Shown: piece after piece, positions 25,293 to 36,252 of the stretch
Position numbering within the stretch: position 1 is the first letter of the stretch
How the letters are laid out: every line of letters begins with the position of its first letter
Assembly (NCBI RefSeq): GCF_004402485.1
Contig: NZ_SOFG01000011.1
Span: 62,001 to 126,000, forward strand
DNA length: 64,000 bases
Direction of reading: 5' to 3'
Source of the DNA: Cryobacterium algoricola
GTDB lineage: Bacteria > Actinomycetota > Actinomycetes > Actinomycetales > Microbacteriaceae
Program-made: the position numbers and the translations under genes
Notes under the pieces: generated by a model
Databases searched by the model: none
Seen by the model: the letters and a program-made list of their open reading frames with translations, nothing else
What the model was told of the DNA's origin: nothing

Positions 25293-26213
25293 TCAGCCCG
25301 CGGGTATCGGCGTGGGCGTCGGAGTCGGTGTCGACGTCGAGTAGGTCTCGCCTGCGGACTGCAACACGAATGCGGCGAACTCCTTCGGGTCGTCCAGCGC
25401 ACCCGAGTACTGCTTGCCGTTCACGAGCACGGTCGGTGTGCCCGTCACCGCTTCGACGGTGGTGTTCGGCAGCGGCCCGGACAACGCCCGGTTGGTCGCC
25501 GCGACGACCCAGGCCTTGTACTTCACGTCGGTGATGCAGGCGTCGATCTCGGCAACGGATGCCGACACTCCCGAGCTCGTCACGAGCCCCATGATGGCGG
25601 CGTCGTCGAGGCCTGCTGTGCCTTCCTTGGGCTGGTTGGCGAACAGTGCGGCGTTGAAGGCGAAGAAGTCGTTCGGGGAATAGTTGGCGACGCACGCGGC
25701 CGCATTCGCCGAGCGGAGCGAGTACTGGGTTCCAGCTGACTTGCTGGTCAGGATAGAAATCGGGTGAATCTCGACGGTTGCGGCACCCGCGGTGACCCAC
25801 TTCACGATCTGGTCACTGTTGGTGGTCTCGAACTGGCCGCAGAAGGGGCAGAGGTAGTCGACGTACACGCGGATGTCGGCGACGGTTCCGGTCGCGTCCG
25901 GAGTGGACGGCACGGCGTCGGCGCCGGCCTTGAGCGCGGTGGTCTCGGCTATCTTCATGCCCTCGCCGATGAGGATGCCGTCGCTGGCCATGTTCGCGGG
26001 GCCGGGGCCCGCCGGGCGGATGGAATTCATGACGACGAGCGCGATGACCGCAACGATCGCGAGTACGACCACCAGGATGCCGCCCTGAAGGAGGAACCGG
26101 TTGCGCCGGTTCTTCTTCTTCTGCTCGACACGCAGCTGGGTAGCCTTCGTGCGGACCGCGTCGCGTCGCTTATTTCGGGAAGGTCGACTCTCGCCAGATC
26201 CGCCAATTGTCAT
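25293..26213 (-). CDS. Membrane-anchored DsbA-family thiol-disulfide oxidoreductase
   Basis: A 306-residue protein. A basic cytoplasmic N-terminus (QKKKNRRNR) precedes one membrane helix at about residues 42-63; the rest faces outside. The thioredoxin-fold domain carries the redox motif C122-P-F-C125 in YVDYLCPFCGQFE and the cis-Pro in TGTPTVLVNG. It should oxidise or isomerise disulfides in exported proteins, usually together with VKOR in actinobacteria. It ends in a Pro-Thr repeat tail (STPTPTPTPIPAG). It is divergent from the ABC ATPase gene, with 255 bp between them in which I see nothing clear. Confidence 0.93.
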   Translation of the reverse strand: MTIGGSGESRPSRNKRRDAVRTKATQLRVEQKKKNRRNRFLLQGGILVVVLAIVAVIALVVMNSIRPAGPGPANMASDGILIGEGMKIAETTALKAGADAVPSTPDATGTVADIRVYVDYLCPFCGQFETTNSDQIVKWVTAGAATVEIHPISILTSKSAGTQYSLRSANAAACVANYSPNDFFAFNAALFANQPKEGTAGLDDAAIMGLVTSSGVSASVAEIDACITDVKYKAWVVAATNRALSGPLPNTTVEAVTGTPTVLVNGKQYSGALDDPKEFAAFVLQSAGETYSTSTPTPTPTPIPAG

Positions 26214-26468
26214 GAATGCTCGCTTCGGGTAGGTCTACGTACCGACATTTCCTAAATAAATGCCCTCCAGATAATAGGACTCCAGTCTGGGAAATGACCA
26301 GACAGGGGCGGTCTTGTGAAGCATCCGCTCGACAAAAGCGCCGCAGACCCCCTGTTCGGGCGTGTCATACTGGAACAGTCGGCTCCTGCCATGATGCGCA
26401 GGCCGACAGTAAATCCCATCACAACGGATCGTCCGGCACGTACCTGCCGGTGAAGGAGAATACCAATA

Positions 26469-27566
<1,098 letters not shown>

Positions 27567-27583
27567 TCGACACAGCTGCACAC

Positions 27584-27618
27584 GAACGGCCGGGCGGATT
27601 CATTCCGCCCGGCCGTTC
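27584..27618 (+). terminator. Hairpin terminator after the ABC ATPase
   Basis: Perfect 15-bp stem: GAACGGCCGGGCGGA (27584-27598) and its complement (27604-27618), with a TTCAT loop. No U-tract follows, as is usual in this GC-rich group. Confidence 0.85.
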
Positions 27619-27687
27619 TGCGTTCCGGCGTCCCGGGATAGCCCCTGTCCGCGGGGCATCCGGGCACCGGCCGCCAACCCGCACCGG

Positions 27688-27693
27688 TAGGCT
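27688..27693 (+). promoter_or_regulatory. -10 box of a leaderless promoter
   Basis: TAGGCT lies 6 nt before the ATG at 27700; no Shine-Dalgarno. Confidence 0.55.
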
Positions 27694-27699
27694 CAATCC

Positions 27700-29022
27700 A
27701 TGAGCGGTTCTGTCAATATCACCTCGGCCACGGCCGACCCGGCCCTCCTCGACCTACCCTGGCACCTGCCGCTGGATGCCTGGCCGAACGAGAACATCGC
27801 GGCCCTTCCGAAGGGCCTTTCCCGTCACCTCGTGCGCTTCGCCCACCTGAGCGGTCGCGTCGTCGCGATCAAGGAAACCACGAGCGAAATGGCCAAGCGC
27901 GAGTACGAGATGCTCCGCACCCTGCAGGGACTCGAGATCCCCTGCGTCGAGCCGCTCGCCGTGATCACGAACCGCACCAACGAGGACGGCGAGCCGCTGA
28001 ACTCGGTGCTCGTCACCCGGCACCTCAAGTTCTCACTGCCCTACCGCGCCCTCTACTCGCAGACCCTCCGTCCGACGACGGCGACCCGCCTCGTCGACGC
28101 CCTCGCCCTGCTGCTCGTCCGCGTACACATGGCCGGCCTGTTCTGGGGCGACGTCTCGCTCTCGAACACGCTGTTCCGTCGCGACGCAGGCGCCTTCGCC
28201 GCGTACCTCGTCGATGCGGAGACCGGGCAGCTCTACCCGGGCGGCCTGTCCAAGGGCCAGCGCGAGAACGACCTCGAAATCGCCAGGGTCAACATCGCCG
28301 GCGAGCTGATGGACCTCGAGGCCGGCGGCCGTGCCGCAGACGAGCTCGACCCGATCCGGGTCAGCAACGGCATCGTGAACGCCTACCGGCTGCTCTGGAC
28401 CGAGCTGACCGGCTCCGAATCGTTCGCGAGCTCGGAGCGCTGGCGCATCACCGAGCGGGTCGAGCGTCTGAACGATCTCGGCTTCGATATCGAGGAACTC
28501 GCCATCAAGACGGATGCGACCGGCTCGACCGTGCGCATCCAGCCCAAGGTCGTGGACGCGGGCCACCACCAGCGCCGCCTGCTGCGCCTGACCGGCCTCG
28601 ACGCCGAGGAGAACCAAGCCCGGCGACTGCTCAATGACCTCGACGCCTACCGCCTCGCGTACGGCGACCCGGCGAGCGACGAGGAAGCCCTCGCCCACGA
28701 GTGGGTCGTCCGGGTCTTCGAACCGGTGATCCGCGCGATTCCCCGTGACCTCAAGGGCAAGCTCGAGCCGGCAGAGGTATTCCACCAGCTGCTCGACCAC
28801 CGCTGGTACATGGCCCAGAACCAGTCCAGGGACATTCCGCTCGCCGAAGCGGTCACGTCCTACGTGCAGGATGTCCTGCGTCACCGCCGCGACGAGGCGA
28901 CCGTGATCGAACCCGCGACCGGGTCCATCACGATCCCGATCGACGTCACGAACGACGACGTCGCCGCGGCCGCCGGCGACACGAGCGCCGACGACGCCCA
29001 GGACTGGCGCCTCAAGGTCTAG
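27700..29022 (+). CDS. DUF4032 protein with a kinase-like fold
   Basis: A 440-residue cytoplasmic protein. The first half resembles a lipopolysaccharide-kinase/RIO-like fold: GRVVAIKETT (a Lys of the VAIK type near residue 58), GLFWGDVSLSNTLF as the catalytic loop (Asp and Asn kept, the usual His replaced by Trp), and AYLVDAETGQLY as the metal-binding segment. The second half matches DUF4032, which includes QARRLLNDLDAYR and HRWYMAQN. Whether it is an active kinase is unknown. It is common in actinobacteria next to sugar-ABC ATPase genes. It is transcribed alone. Confidence 0.88.
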   Translation: MSGSVNITSATADPALLDLPWHLPLDAWPNENIAALPKGLSRHLVRFAHLSGRVVAIKETTSEMAKREYEMLRTLQGLEIPCVEPLAVITNRTNEDGEPLNSVLVTRHLKFSLPYRALYSQTLRPTTATRLVDALALLLVRVHMAGLFWGDVSLSNTLFRRDAGAFAAYLVDAETGQLYPGGLSKGQRENDLEIARVNIAGELMDLEAGGRAADELDPIRVSNGIVNAYRLLWTELTGSESFASSERWRITERVERLNDLGFDIEELAIKTDATGSTVRIQPKVVDAGHHQRRLLRLTGLDAEENQARRLLNDLDAYRLAYGDPASDEEALAHEWVVRVFEPVIRAIPRDLKGKLEPAEVFHQLLDHRWYMAQNQSRDIPLAEAVTSYVQDVLRHRRDEATVIEPATGSITIPIDVTNDDVAAAAGDTSADDAQDWRLKV

Positions 29023-29082
29023 TCGACCGCTCCGGGCGACGTCCGGATGCCGCGACTCGCGGCATCCGGTTCAGGGTCAGGG

Positions 29083-30177
29083 TCAGGCGGTGGCTGCTGC
29101 CTTGGCGGTGGCGAGCTTGACGGCCTTGGCGACCTTCGCTGCGGCACGCAGGCGGGAGATCTCGTAGAGCGTGACGCTCGCGGCGATGCCGGCGTTGAGG
29201 GACTCGGTGCTCGCGCTGATCGGGATCGAGACGATCGCGTCGCAGGTCTCGGTGACGAGGCGCGACAGGCCCTTGCCCTCGCTGCCGACGACGACGACGA
29301 TCGGGCGCTCCGCGAAGCCGAGGCCGAGCTCGGGCAGCGACGTGTCTCCGCCGCCGTCGAGGCCGATCACGAGCACACCGACCTCCTTGAGCGACTTGAG
29401 CGTCTGGGTGAGGTTGCTCGCCATCGCAACGGGCGTGCGCGCGGCCGCACCGGCGGAGGTCTTCCACGCGGAGGCCGTGACGCCGACGGACCGGCGCTGG
29501 GGCACGATCACGCCGTGGCCACCGAAGGCCGCTGTCGAGCGGATGATGGCACCCAGGTTGCGGGGATCGGTGATGCCGTCGAGGGCGACGAACAACGGCT
29601 TGAAACCGCGGCTGATCGTGAGCTCGAGCAGTTCCATCGGGTGCGCGTACTCGTACGCGGGCACCTTGAGCGCGAGGCCCTGGTGCACGGCGTCGCGACC
29701 GGCGAGGCGGTCGAGTTCCGGGCGCATCACTTCGAGCACGGGGATGCCGCGGCCGGTCGCGAGGGTCAGGACTTCCTTGACCCGGTCATCCATTTCGATG
29801 CGGGTCGCGATGTAGAGGGTGCTCGCGGGGATCTTCGCGCGCAGGGCCTCGAGCACCGAGTTGCGCCCGGTGACGATCTCGTGCTCGTCGATCGACTTGG
29901 CCTTGCGCGTTGAGGTGCCGCCGCCGCCGGAGTTGGCGGTGGAGCGCTGCCCGCCCTGCGAACCCGTCGTGGGACGGCTGCGGCCGCCGCCGGCCGCTGC
30001 GAAGCGGTCCTGGGCTGCCTTGCGCTTCCCCGCGGGATGGTACGGACGGTCTTCAGCCTTGGGCGTGGGCTTCTTGCCCTCGAGGGCCTGGCGGCCCTGG
30101 CCGCCGGAGCCGACCTGGGGGCCGCGGCTGCCCTTGCGCACGGACCCGGTGCGAGCCTTACGGTCTGTGTTCTTCAT
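29083..30177 (-). CDS. rlmB: 23S rRNA (guanosine-2251-2'-O)-methyltransferase RlmB
   Basis: A 364-residue SpoU-family methyltransferase. The first ~105 residues are disordered and rich in Arg, Lys, Gly and Gln, probably for RNA binding. The substrate-binding domain starts [16 protein letters not shown]. The trefoil-knot SAM domain has [34 protein letters not shown] and [19 protein letters not shown]. It methylates the 2'-O of G2251 in the ribosomal P-loop. The ATG overlaps the cysS stop by one base (TGATG). The same gene order is common in actinobacteria. Confidence 0.95.
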   Translation of the reverse strand: MKNTDRKARTGSVRKGSRGPQVGSGGQGRQALEGKKPTPKAEDRPYHPAGKRKAAQDRFAAAGGGRSRPTTGSQGGQRSTANSGGGGTSTRKAKSIDEHEIVTGRNSVLEALRAKIPASTLYIATRIEMDDRVKEVLTLATGRGIPVLEVMRPELDRLAGRDAVHQGLALKVPAYEYAHPMELLELTISRGFKPLFVALDGITDPRNLGAIIRSTAAFGGHGVIVPQRRSVGVTASAWKTSAGAAARTPVAMASNLTQTLKSLKEVGVLVIGLDGGGDTSLPELGLGFAERPIVVVVGSEGKGLSRLVTETCDAIVSIPISASTESLNAGIAASVTLYEISRLRAAAKVAKAVKLATAKAAATA

Positions 30178-31592
30178 CAGTCAAAACTCCAATGCGCACC
30201 CGAGGGGGTGTCTTCGATGGTAATTCCGGCGGCGACGAGCTCGTCCCGGATACGGTCTGCGGCCTTGTAGTCGCGGCTTTCCCTGGCGGTCTCCCGGTCG
30301 GAGAGCAGGCGCTCGACGAGGGCGGTGAGCGCGACCATGGCTGGTTCGTCCGTTGAGACGGCCCAGCCGGGCGACAGGGGGTTGATGCCGAGGACCTCGC
30401 TCATGGCGAGCACCTGGCCACGGGCGGCCGCGGCGGCGCGGAGGTCTTCGGCGTCGAGCGCCGCGTTGCCGGTGCGCACGGTCTCGTGCAGCACGGCGAG
30501 GGCCTGGGGCACGGCGAGGTCGTCGTCCATGGCGATCGCGAACTCATCGGGGACGAGCTCGACGCCGCTCGAGGCGAAACGCGTCTCGGCGAGGCGGCGG
30601 TCCGCCCGGTCGAGGAAGCTCTCGATGCGTTCGAGGGCGGCTTCGGCCTCTGCGAGGGAATGGTCGGTGTAGTCGATCGTGGAGCGGTAGTGTGCGGCAC
30701 CGAGGTAGTAGCGCACGACGATGGCCCTGGCCTGGTCGAGCAACTCGGCCGCGAAGACGGAGTTGCCGAGGGACTTGGACATCTTCTGGCCGTGCACGTG
30801 CACGAGGCCGTTGTGCATCCAGTACTTCGCGAACGCGTCGCCGGCCGCCGTGGACTGGGCGAGTTCGTTCTCGTGGTGCGGGAAGCGCAGGTCGAGTCCG
30901 CCGCCGTGGATGTCGAAGCCCGCGCCGAGGTAGCGGCTCGCCATCGCGGAGCACTCGATGTGCCAGCCGGGCCGGCCGGGTCCCCAGGGGGACGGCCAGG
31001 AGGCCGAGGCCGGTTCGTCGGCCTTGTGTCCCTTCCAGAGGGCGAAGTCGCGCGGGTCGTTCTTGCCGCGCGGGTCGGCGTCCGCCGCCGCTTCCATGTC
31101 GCCGCGGCCCTGACGGGTGAGCGCCCCGTACTCCGCCCAGCTGTGGGTGTCGAAGTAGACGTCGCCGGAGCCGTCGTCGGCCGGGTATGCGTGGCCGCGG
31201 TCGATCAGGCGGGTGATCAGGTCCTGCATCTGCTGGATGCTCGCTGTCGCGCGCGGCTCGTATGTCGGGGCGAGGATGCCGAGACGCTGGTACCCGGCGG
31301 TGAACTCGAGCTCGTAGCGGTATGCGAGCGCCCACCACTGCTCCGCGGTGCCCGCTGCGTTGGCGAGGATCTTGTCGTCGATGTCGGTGACGTTGCGGAT
31401 GAAGGTGACGTCGAAGCCGCGATAGGTGAGCCAGCGGCGGAGCTGGTCGTAGACCAGGGCGCTGCGCAGGTGGCCGATGTGCGGAGACGACTGCACGGTG
31501 GGTCCGCACACGTAGATCCCGACCGCACCGGGGGTCGTCGGAATGAAGTCGCGTAAGGCCTGGGCCCGGGAATCGTACAGTTGGATCGTCAC
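30177..31592 (-). CDS. cysS: Cysteine--tRNA ligase
   Basis: A 471-residue class I synthetase. The HIGH-type motif is PHIGHLRS near residue 36, the zinc ligands are in [15 protein letters not shown] and HHENELAQS, and the KMSKS motif is [11 protein letters not shown] near residue 270. It charges tRNA-Cys with ATP. Length is normal. The start overlaps the ispDF stop by 4 bp and the stop overlaps the rlmB start by 1 bp, so all three are translationally linked. Confidence 0.98.
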   Translation of the reverse strand: MTIQLYDSRAQALRDFIPTTPGAVGIYVCGPTVQSSPHIGHLRSALVYDQLRRWLTYRGFDVTFIRNVTDIDDKILANAAGTAEQWWALAYRYELEFTAGYQRLGILAPTYEPRATASIQQMQDLITRLIDRGHAYPADDGSGDVYFDTHSWAEYGALTRQGRGDMEAAADADPRGKNDPRDFALWKGHKADEPASASWPSPWGPGRPGWHIECSAMASRYLGAGFDIHGGGLDLRFPHHENELAQSTAAGDAFAKYWMHNGLVHVHGQKMSKSLGNSVFAAELLDQARAIVVRYYLGAAHYRSTIDYTDHSLAEAEAALERIESFLDRADRRLAETRFASSGVELVPDEFAIAMDDDLAVPQALAVLHETVRTGNAALDAEDLRAAAAARGQVLAMSEVLGINPLSPGWAVSTDEPAMVALTALVERLLSDRETARESRDYKAADRIRDELVAAGITIEDTPSGAHWSFD

Positions 31593-32848
31593 ACGTCCCA
31601 GCTTAGAACAGGGCCGGTTTCCGGCAGCGGGAACTGGGGCATGAGCAGGGCCGTCGCGAGGGAAGCGAGACCCTCGCCGCGTCCGGTGAAGCCGAGCCGG
31701 TCCGTCGTCGTCGCGGACACGCTGACCGGCGCGGACAGGATCCCGCTGAGGTACGCCTCGGCCTCGAGACGGCGCGGGCCGACCTTCGGGCGGTTACCGA
31801 TGATCTGCACGGTGACGTTGCCGACCCGGAACCCGGCAGCGGTGACCAGGCGGAGGGTCTCGCGGAGGAACACGTCGCCGTGCGCCCCCTCGAGCCGGGG
31901 ATCGGCCACGCCGAAGACGCCGCCGACATCGCCGAGGCCGGCGGCGGACAACAGCGCGTCGCAGATGGCGTGCACGGCGGCATCGCCGTCGCTGTGCCCG
32001 GAGAGGCCGCGCTCCCCCGGCCAGTGCAGGCCGGCGAGCCATAGCGGCGCGTCCTCGGAGTACGCATGCACGTCGAGACCCGAACCGATCCGCGGCGAGG
32101 TGGCGGCTGCCTGCCGGCCGGCCGCTGCGGCATCCGTGCGGGCGAGCTCGTCGAGGAGCGCTTCGGCCCGGTGCAGGTCCCAGGGGGTGGTGATCTTGAA
32201 CGCGAGCGGGTCGCCGGGGATGACTCCGACGGAATTCCCGGCGGCCGCGACGATCTCGGCGTCGTCGGTGGGGGTCCCCGCCGGGTCGGCGGCGCTCATG
32301 GCTGCGAGCAGTACCCCGCGGGGGAAGCCCTGCGGCGTCTGCACGGCCGAGAGGGCCGAGCGGTCGACCGTCGCAAGGATCGTACCGTCTGAGTCGACGT
32401 GCTTGATGGTGTCGACCAGGGCGAGACCGGGAACGATGCCGTGCCCGGTCCGGCGCACGGCGGCGACGACGGCGTCGCACAGGCCGGAGGGGGTGAGGGC
32501 GCGGGCCGCGTCGTGAACGAGCACGGTCTCGACGCCGGGGCGCAGCAGGGCGAGGCCCCGGTCGACGGAGTCCGCGCGGGTGTCCCCGCCGACCACGACG
32601 TCGACGTACTCAGCCGCGGCCCCGGCAGCGGATGCCGCGATCGCCCGGGCCTCGGAGAGGTGGCTCTGCGGGGCGACCACGATCACCTGCGCAGGTTCGA
32701 CCATGCCGAACACGGACCCGAGGGCCCGCTCGAGGAGGGTGCGGCCCTTGAGCAGCACGAAGGCCTTGGGTTCCGCGGCGCCGAGCCTCGCCCCGCTGCC
32801 TGCGGCGACGACGATGACCGCGACCGCGGGGGCTGCGTATTCAGTCAT
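31589..32848 (-). CDS. ispDF: Bifunctional IspD-IspF isoprenoid enzyme
   Basis: A 419-residue fusion. Residues 1-240 are IspD (CDP-ME synthase): [18 protein letters not shown] and [12 protein letters not shown] with DTIKHV. Residues 260-415 are IspF (MECDP synthase): [11 protein letters not shown] with the metal Asp/His pair, [20 protein letters not shown] and [14 protein letters not shown]. They act in the MEP pathway; the intermediate IspE step is encoded elsewhere. The fusion is common in Microbacteriaceae. A -10 box just before the ATG suggests an internal promoter besides the carD one. Confidence 0.97.
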   Translation of the reverse strand: MTEYAAPAVAVIVVAAGSGARLGAAEPKAFVLLKGRTLLERALGSVFGMVEPAQVIVVAPQSHLSEARAIAASAAGAAAEYVDVVVGGDTRADSVDRGLALLRPGVETVLVHDAARALTPSGLCDAVVAAVRRTGHGIVPGLALVDTIKHVDSDGTILATVDRSALSAVQTPQGFPRGVLLAAMSAADPAGTPTDDAEIVAAAGNSVGVIPGDPLAFKITTPWDLHRAEALLDELARTDAAAAGRQAAATSPRIGSGLDVHAYSEDAPLWLAGLHWPGERGLSGHSDGDAAVHAICDALLSAAGLGDVGGVFGVADPRLEGAHGDVFLRETLRLVTAAGFRVGNVTVQIIGNRPKVGPRRLEAEAYLSGILSAPVSVSATTTDRLGFTGRGEGLASLATALLMPQFPLPETGPVLSWDV

Positions 32849-32854
32849 GTCTGG

Positions 32855-32860
32855 AGGCTA
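32855..32860 (-). promoter_or_regulatory. -10 box of ispDF (leaderless, internal promoter)
   Basis: On the minus strand TAGCCT lies 6 nt before the ATG at 32848, and no Shine-Dalgarno is present. Confidence 0.5.
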
Positions 32861-32906
32861 TCTGCTGGAGGGAGGATGCTGCGGGATACGTCACACCGGA
32901 ACGTGC

Positions 32907-32936
32907 GAAAGGCGGCACCTCGCGGCGCCGCCTTTC
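32907..32936 (-). terminator. Hairpin between carD and ispDF
   Basis: A 10-bp perfect stem GAAAGGCGGC (32907-32916) with GCCGCCTTTC (32927-32936) and a 10-nt GC-rich loop. It lies 26 bp after the carD stop and probably terminates or attenuates carD transcription before the ispDF promoter. Confidence 0.75.
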
Positions 32937-32961
32937 AGCGTGTGAATGACAGTGGGGTGGG

Positions 32962-33444
32962 CTAGGAGGCCAGGACCTCGTCGAGGACCGTGGAGGCCTT
33001 CTCTTCGTCGGTCTTTTCGGCGAGGGCCAGCTCGCTGATCAGGATCTGGCGGGCCTTGGCGAGCATCCGCTTCTCGCCGGCGGACAGGCCGCGGTCCTGG
33101 TCACGGCGCCACAGGTCGCGGACGACCTCTGAGACCTTGATGACGTCACCGGACGCGAGCTTCTCGAGGTTGGCCTTGTACCGGCGGGACCAGTTGGTGG
33201 GCTCTTCGGTGAACGGGGCGCGCAGCACCTCGAACACCTTGTCGAGGCCCTCACGGCCGATCACGTCGCGCACGCCGACGAGGTCGACGTTCTCGGCGGG
33301 AACTTCGATGGTGAGGTCGCCCTGAGTCACGTTGAGCTTCAGGTACAGTTTTTCCTCACCTTTGATGATCCGCGTTTTCACTTCCGTGATTGTCGCGGCA
33401 CCGTGGTGGGGATAAACGACGGTTTCGCCTACTTCAAAAAGCAT
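32962..33444 (-). CDS. carD: CarD-family RNA polymerase-binding regulator
   Basis: A 160-residue essential-type transcription factor. The N-terminal RNAP-interaction (Tudor-like) domain reads [19 protein letters not shown], and the C-terminal helical domain includes [19 protein letters not shown] (the conserved Trp that wedges the promoter bubble) and [23 protein letters not shown]. CarD stabilises the open complex at rRNA and housekeeping promoters. The ATG at 33444 follows AAGGGAT; an upstream in-frame start adds 7 residues not seen in the family. Upstream of ispDF, as in most actinobacteria. Confidence 0.97.
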   Translation of the reverse strand: MLFEVGETVVYPHHGAATITEVKTRIIKGEEKLYLKLNVTQGDLTIEVPAENVDLVGVRDVIGREGLDKVFEVLRAPFTEEPTNWSRRYKANLEKLASGDVIKVSEVVRDLWRRDQDRGLSAGEKRMLAKARQILISELALAEKTDEEKASTVLDEVLAS

Positions 33445-33622
33445 GTATGGATATCCCTTCAGCAACGTCTAGGATACCACAGCGAGGGGTGATAGGGTTT
33501 GCGACCCTGACCGGCGCCTGGGCTCGAACTGCCGTCTGGCCCGACTCCCCGATACGCTAGGCTCGAAGCGAAATCTGCGGCGTTCGCGCCTTCAGGCGCA
33601 CCGTCGAACCGTTGGAGGTCTT

Positions 33623-34102
33623 GTGAGGGCTCGAGTCTTGCTGTCCGTGTTGTTGACGGCCGGGATCCTGCTGGGTACCAGCGGATGCAACCTGTTGGCC
33701 CCGCAGTCGACGACCAATCACTACGACGCGAGCGACGGGGTCAGCGGCAACGTCGGCGACCTGCAGGTCCGCAACGCGATCGTGCTCTCGACGGACGGAA
33801 AGACCGGCAGCCTCCTCGTCACCGTCGTCAATGCGAGCGACTCCGCGCACAGCCTGTCCGTGCAGTACACGGCCGCGACCGGCAAGGTCACCCAGCAGGT
33901 GACCCTGAAGCCGCAGTCGAGCACCGCGATCGGTACCACCGGCGGTCCCGTGATCACCCTCGAGAACATCGACGCCCCGCTCGGCTCGCTGTTCCCCGTC
34001 TACTTCCAGTACGGCACCGAGACCGGCCTGCAGCTGCTCGCGCCGGTACTCGACGGCACCCTCCCCCAGTACTCGACCCTGCTGCCGACCACGGCCCCGT
34101 AG
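33623..34102 (+). CDS. Hypothetical lipoprotein
   Basis: A 159-residue exported protein with a lipobox GTSGC (Cys22) after a typical signal peptide. The mature part is predicted beta-rich (VRNAIVLSTDGKTGSLLVTVVNAS, then TLENIDAPLGSLFPVYFQYG), reminiscent of copper-chaperone-like or DUF461-type domains, but without Met/His metal ligands. Function is unknown. The start is GTG preceded by GGAGG, and TAGGCT at 33558-33563 is a likely -10 box with a leader of about 50 nt. It is divergent from carD and lies beside regX3-senX3, a position where such lipoproteins recur in this family. Confidence 0.85.
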   Translation: MRARVLLSVLLTAGILLGTSGCNLLAPQSTTNHYDASDGVSGNVGDLQVRNAIVLSTDGKTGSLLVTVVNASDSAHSLSVQYTAATGKVTQQVTLKPQSSTAIGTTGGPVITLENIDAPLGSLFPVYFQYGTETGLQLLAPVLDGTLPQYSTLLPTTAP

Positions 34103-34161
34103 CGCCCGCCGGCACGAGCCGGTCGGGGCGCCACCGCCGGGTCCGTACCGATCAGGTCCGT

Positions 34162-34231
34162 CCGATCGGGTCCTTCCGACCGGGTCCTTCCGACCGGGTC
34201 CTTCCGACCGGGTCCGTCCGACCGGGTACGT
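34162..34231. repeat. 14-bp tandem repeat (five copies)
   Basis: Five consecutive units of CCGA(C/T)CGGGT(C/A)C(T/G)T, two of them identical, in the gap between the lipoprotein stop and the regX3 stop. It could form hairpin-rich RNA on either strand; no function visible. Confidence 0.95.
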
Positions 34232-34240
34232 CCGTGCCGG

Positions 34241-34921
34241 TCAGGCTTCGAAGCGGTAGCCGAGGCCGCGCACGGTGACGAGCATGGTCGGCTCGGACGG
34301 CGTCGCCTCGATGCGCGAACGAATCCGCTTGATGTGCACGTCGAGCGTCTTCGTGTCGCCGAAGTAGTCGGTGCCCCAGACCCGGTCGATCAGCTGGCCG
34401 CGAGTCAGCACCCGGCCGGCGTTCCGCAGCAGGAACTCGAGGAGTTCGAACTCCTTGAGCGGCATGTTCACCACGGTGCCGCTGACCGCGACGGTGTGGC
34501 GTTCGATGTCCATCCGCACAGTCCCCGCCGTGAGCATGTTCTCGTCGTCCTCGGTCTGGTCGATACGCCGACGCGACACGGCACGGATGCGCGCGAGCAG
34601 TTCCCTGGTCGAGTACGGCTTCGTGACGTAGTCGTCCGCTCCGAGCTCGAGCCCGACGACGATGTCGACCTCGGAGTCCTTCGCGGTGAGCATGATGATC
34701 GGAACCTGGGAGCGGGTGCGGATCTCTCGGCACACCTCTGTTCCGGGGATGCCGGGCAGCATCAGGTCCAACAGGATCAGGTCAGGGCCCAGCCGGTCGA
34801 ACTCGCTGATGGCGCTCGGCCCGTCCTCGGCGACGGTGACCTCGTAGCCTTCGCGTTCGAGCAGGAAGCTCAACGGTTCGCTCAGCGCTTGTTCGTCCTC
34901 AACCAAAAGAATGTGGGTCAC
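34241..34921 (-). CDS. regX3: Response regulator RegX3
   Basis: A 226-residue OmpR-type regulator. The receiver has LLVEDE, the phospho-acceptor in LILLDLMLPGIPG, IIMLTAKDSEVD and YVTKPYSTRELLARI. The winged helix includes PLKEFELLEFLLRN and DTKTLDVHIKRIRSRIE. The sequence and the gene order (phosphoglycerate mutase, senX3, regX3) match the mycobacterial phosphate-starvation regulator. It should activate pst, phoU and related genes by binding PHO-box direct repeats such as those at 45.07 kb. The start overlaps the senX3 stop by 4 bp. Confidence 0.95.
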   Translation of the reverse strand: MTHILLVEDEQALSEPLSFLLEREGYEVTVAEDGPSAISEFDRLGPDLILLDLMLPGIPGTEVCREIRTRSQVPIIMLTAKDSEVDIVVGLELGADDYVTKPYSTRELLARIRAVSRRRIDQTEDDENMLTAGTVRMDIERHTVAVSGTVVNMPLKEFELLEFLLRNAGRVLTRGQLIDRVWGTDYFGDTKTLDVHIKRIRSRIEATPSEPTMLVTVRGLGYRFEA

Positions 34922-36072
34922 GGGGTCTCTCCTGTTTTGGCCAGGGCGGTGTGACTCGCCTCAGGCAGCCGGATGGTGAACGTCGAACCGCTGCCTGGCT
35001 GGGACCAGACGCGGATGTCGCCACCGTGGATCTGCACGATGTGTTTCACGATGGAGAGACCGAGGCCCGTTCCACCGGTGTGACGGGACCGGGCCTGGTC
35101 GACCCGGAAGAATCGTTCGAAGATGCGGTCGAGGTCGGCCTCCTGGATGCCGACGCCCTGGTCGGTCACCGTGACCTCGACGACGCCGTCGTGGTGCCGC
35201 ACCCCCACACCCACCCGGGAGCCCTCAGCGGAGTAGTGCACCGCGTTTGCAACGAGGTTGTGCACGGCCATCACCAGAAGGCGTTCGTCGCCCGTGACGA
35301 GGGCGCCGGAGGGCTGGCCGACGGCGAGGGTGATGTGTGCGGCATCCGCGACGACCCTGCTCTGGTCGACGGCCGAAGCGACGATATCGTCGATATCGAG
35401 GTCCTCCGGCTCGGAGAGCGCATCCTGCGCCTGGAGGCGGGAGAGCTCGATGATCTCCTGCGTCAACCGGGTCAGACGCCCGGACTCCGTCGTAAGCCGG
35501 CTGGCGAACCTGCGCACCTGCGCGGGTTCGTCCGCCGCCTGGTTGAGTGCCTCCGCGAGCAGGCCGACGGCGGCGATCGGGGTCTTGAGCTCGTGGCTGA
35601 TGTTGGCCACGAAGTCCCGGCGCACCTCGTCGAGACGGAAGGCCTCCGTGCGGTCTTCGGCGAGCAGCAGCACGTACCGGGTGCCGAGCGTCGCGAGGCG
35701 CACGCGCACCCGCATGCTCGCATCGCCGAACGGGCCGCGGGAGAGGATCAGGTCTTCGGCGATCGGTTCGCCGGAACGCCGCACCTTCGCGGCGAGATCG
35801 AGGAGTTCCGGATGCACGATCTGCCGGTTCCAGACCATGCCCATCGACACGGCAGCCGGGGACGTCTTCATCACGTTGTTGGACGGGTCGAGCACAACGG
35901 CTGCGGTGTCGAGCGCGTCGAGGACCTGGTCGATGCCGTCGGGCACGGCGGGGTTCACCACCTCGGAGGCGCGACGGCCATGGCGTTCCGCGATCTGGAG
36001 CAGGCTGATGAACCCGGCACCGACCATGAGGCCCAGTGCCAGAGACACCAGCACGAGCCACGATGATTCCAT
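34918..36072 (-). CDS. senX3: Sensor histidine kinase SenX3
   Basis: A 384-residue kinase. One N-terminal membrane helix (LVLVSLALGLMVGAGFISLL) is followed by a PAS domain (about residues 48-145; VLDALDTAAVVLDPS). The phosphorylated His is in NISHELKTPIAAV near residue 167, the N-box is NLVANAVHYS and the G-boxes are DQGVGI and GGTGLGLSIVKHIV. No extracytoplasmic sensor is present, which fits phosphate sensing through PhoU and the Pst transporter. GGGGGA precedes the ATG. It is divergent from phoU (180 bp). Confidence 0.95.
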   Translation of the reverse strand: MESSWLVLVSLALGLMVGAGFISLLQIAERHGRRASEVVNPAVPDGIDQVLDALDTAAVVLDPSNNVMKTSPAAVSMGMVWNRQIVHPELLDLAAKVRRSGEPIAEDLILSRGPFGDASMRVRVRLATLGTRYVLLLAEDRTEAFRLDEVRRDFVANISHELKTPIAAVGLLAEALNQAADEPAQVRRFASRLTTESGRLTRLTQEIIELSRLQAQDALSEPEDLDIDDIVASAVDQSRVVADAAHITLAVGQPSGALVTGDERLLVMAVHNLVANAVHYSAEGSRVGVGVRHHDGVVEVTVTDQGVGIQEADLDRIFERFFRVDQARSRHTGGTGLGLSIVKHIVQIHGGDIRVWSQPGSGSTFTIRLPEASHTALAKTGETP

Positions 36073-36252
36073 TCCCCCAGATTACTGACACAAAAAAGCG
36101 GAACGAACCGTGCCGGGCCGCTGGGCGGCTACTTTAGGTAGTATTCAACACTCCGGCACCTGCCGTTAACCTCAGTCGACGAAGATTCGCTGGGGGCCAG
36201 GTGGCTGCCACGTTTCTGCGCGTACCGCGCGCCCAGGAAGGAACACAGACAT

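Noticed and set aside
34162..34231. Possible CRISPR array
   Set aside because: The 14-bp units are directly adjacent with no unique spacers, and no cas genes are nearby.
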